From Pseudomaricurvus alkylphenolicus (lineage in GTDB: Bacteria > Pseudomonadota > Gammaproteobacteria > Pseudomonadales > Cellvibrionaceae), in assembly GCF_011683955.1 (NCBI RefSeq), contig NZ_JAAQPI010000015.1, forward strand, positions 148,436 to 212,435: a stretch of DNA of 64,000 nt, written 5' to 3'. Below are positions 63,543 through 64,000 of this stretch, one piece after another (positions within the stretch are counted from its first letter, which is position 1; every line of letters begins with the position of its first letter). Both the position numbers and the translations under genes were made by a program. Under the pieces are notes generated by a model. That model ran no database searches. It was not told where the DNA came from and was given only the letters and a program-made list of their open reading frames with translations.

Positions 63543-64000
63543 CTAGGGTTCCTCTTCCTCTTCGGGTTCCTCTTCCTCGAACTCCTCTTCCTCGGGCTCG
63601 TCTTCTTCGGGTTCCTCTTCCTCGGGTTCCTCTTCCTCGGGTTCCTCTTCCTCGGGTTCCTCTTCCTCTGGCTCGTCTTCTTCGAGCTCTTCCTCCTCGG
63701 GTTCCTCTTCCTCGGGTTCCTCTTCCTCGGGCTCCTCTTCCTCGGGCTCCTCTTCCTCGGGTTCCTCTTCCTCGGGTTCCTCTTCCTCAGGTTCCTCTTC
63801 CTCGGGTTCCTCTTCCTCGGGTTCCTCTTCCTCCGGCTCCTCTTCCTCGGGCTCCTCTTCCTCGGGCTCCTCTTCCTCGGGTTCTTCCTCCTCGGGTTCT
63901 TCCTCCTCGGGTTCTTCCTCCTCGGGTTCTTCCTCCTCGGGTTCTTCCTCCTCGGGTTCTTCCTCCTCGGGTTCTTCCTCCTCGGGTTCTTCCTCCTCGG
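63543..64000 (-). CDS. C-terminal part of a Pro-Glu pentapeptide-repeat protein (runs off the window)
   Basis: On the minus strand an uninterrupted frame enters from 64000 and ends in TAG at 63543-63545. It encodes about 150 residues of tandem PEEEE, with few departures: one Phe replacing Pro near 63579, PEEDE-type units with Asp near 63600, and a final PEEEEEP. The frame is kept for the whole length, and the response regulator ATG follows three bases later, both supporting real translation. The N-terminal part is outside the window; a sensor or surface protein with an acidic tail is possible. No function is claimed. Confidence 0.7.
   Translation of the reverse strand, partial: EEEEPEEEEPEEEEPEEEEPEEEEPEEEEPEEEEPEEEEPEEEEPEEEEPEEEEPEEEEPEEEEPEEEEPEEEEPEEEEPEEEEPEEEEPEEEEPEEEEPEEEELEEDEPEEEEPEEEEPEEEEPEEEEPEEDEPEEEEFEEEEPEEEEEP
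63546..64000 (-). repeat. Tandem 15-bp repeat, about 29 units
   Basis: Minus-strand units are of two codon types: CCC GAG GAA GAG GAA (most of 63546-63880) and CCC GAG GAG GAA GAA (near-perfect from about 63880 to the window end, about eight units). Both encode PEEEE. GGG triplets recur exactly every 15 bp from 63594 to 63999; only the last unit at 63546-63563 is 18 bp. Block-wise homogeneity suggests recent expansion by slippage or unequal exchange. Confidence 0.9.

Noticed and set aside
63546..64000. CRISPR array
   Set aside because: Units are contiguous 15-bp repeats with no spacers and keep a reading frame; it is a coding tandem repeat.

Overview
The window looks like chromosome of a heterotrophic, probably marine gammaproteobacterium of the Cellvibrionales type (Halieaceae, Spongiibacteraceae or Maricurvus-like). 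This is an inference from four TonB-dependent receptors, class I PHA synthase, fatty-acid-type beta-oxidation genes, a secreted nickel superoxide dismutase, a sulfatase and many catabolic islands each with its own regulator. I see no rRNA, tRNA, insertion sequence, CRISPR array or replication origin.

Layout. 0-6.4 kb: thiolase plus bifunctional hydratase/dehydrogenase, then adenine deaminase and PHA synthase on the other strand. 6.4-16.1 kb: an accessory catabolic block with MFS, SDR, two LuxR-type regulators, a MoaF-domain protein, a TonB receptor, a CoA-ester lyase and a CoA-transferase; a repeated palindrome lies ahead of the lyase. 16.1-24.3 kb: nickel SOD, then a four-gene minus-strand operon (coiled-coil protein, inner-membrane/OmpA-domain protein, Rab/MglA-like small GTPase, HD-GYP phosphodiesterase), then a PP2C-kinase fusion and a nitrate transporter behind a good sigma-54 promoter. 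24.3-33.3 kb: a hyuB-hyuA-TonB receptor-atoE operon with a divergent AraC regulator. 33.3-39.3 kb: divergent VOC-family operons, MFS, an alpha/beta-hydrolase-like protein and a MarR-methyltransferase fusion. 39.3-45 kb: FecR, ECF sigma factor and STN-type TonB receptor, plus a GFA-family protein.

45-52.1 kb is the strangest part: 13 small, same-strand, mostly unrecognised ORFs (including a DUF4279-like and a macro-domain protein), and every gap after an ORF carries exactly one copy of a 16-bp motif, consensus YGKCYGSTNNTGGCAC. It is organised like a cassette array, but I find no integron attC sites and no recombinase gene in the window.

52.2-62.5 kb: an AraC regulator and a divergent cluster of TonB receptor, two GST-fold proteins, sulfatase, DJ-1/PfpI protein, small membrane protein, a truncated sulfatase remnant and a metallo-beta-lactamase-fold lipoprotein. 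62.8-64 kb: an OmpR-family response regulator directly behind a gene whose 3' end is about 29 tandem 15-bp units encoding Pro-Glu-Glu-Glu-Glu; that gene runs off the window.

How they fit together: most modules combine outer-membrane uptake, inner-membrane transport, CoA or hydrolytic chemistry and a local regulator. The envelope GTPase operon and the motif-punctuated array are the two parts that known families do not explain. All assignments come from reading sequence and motifs; no database search was possible.
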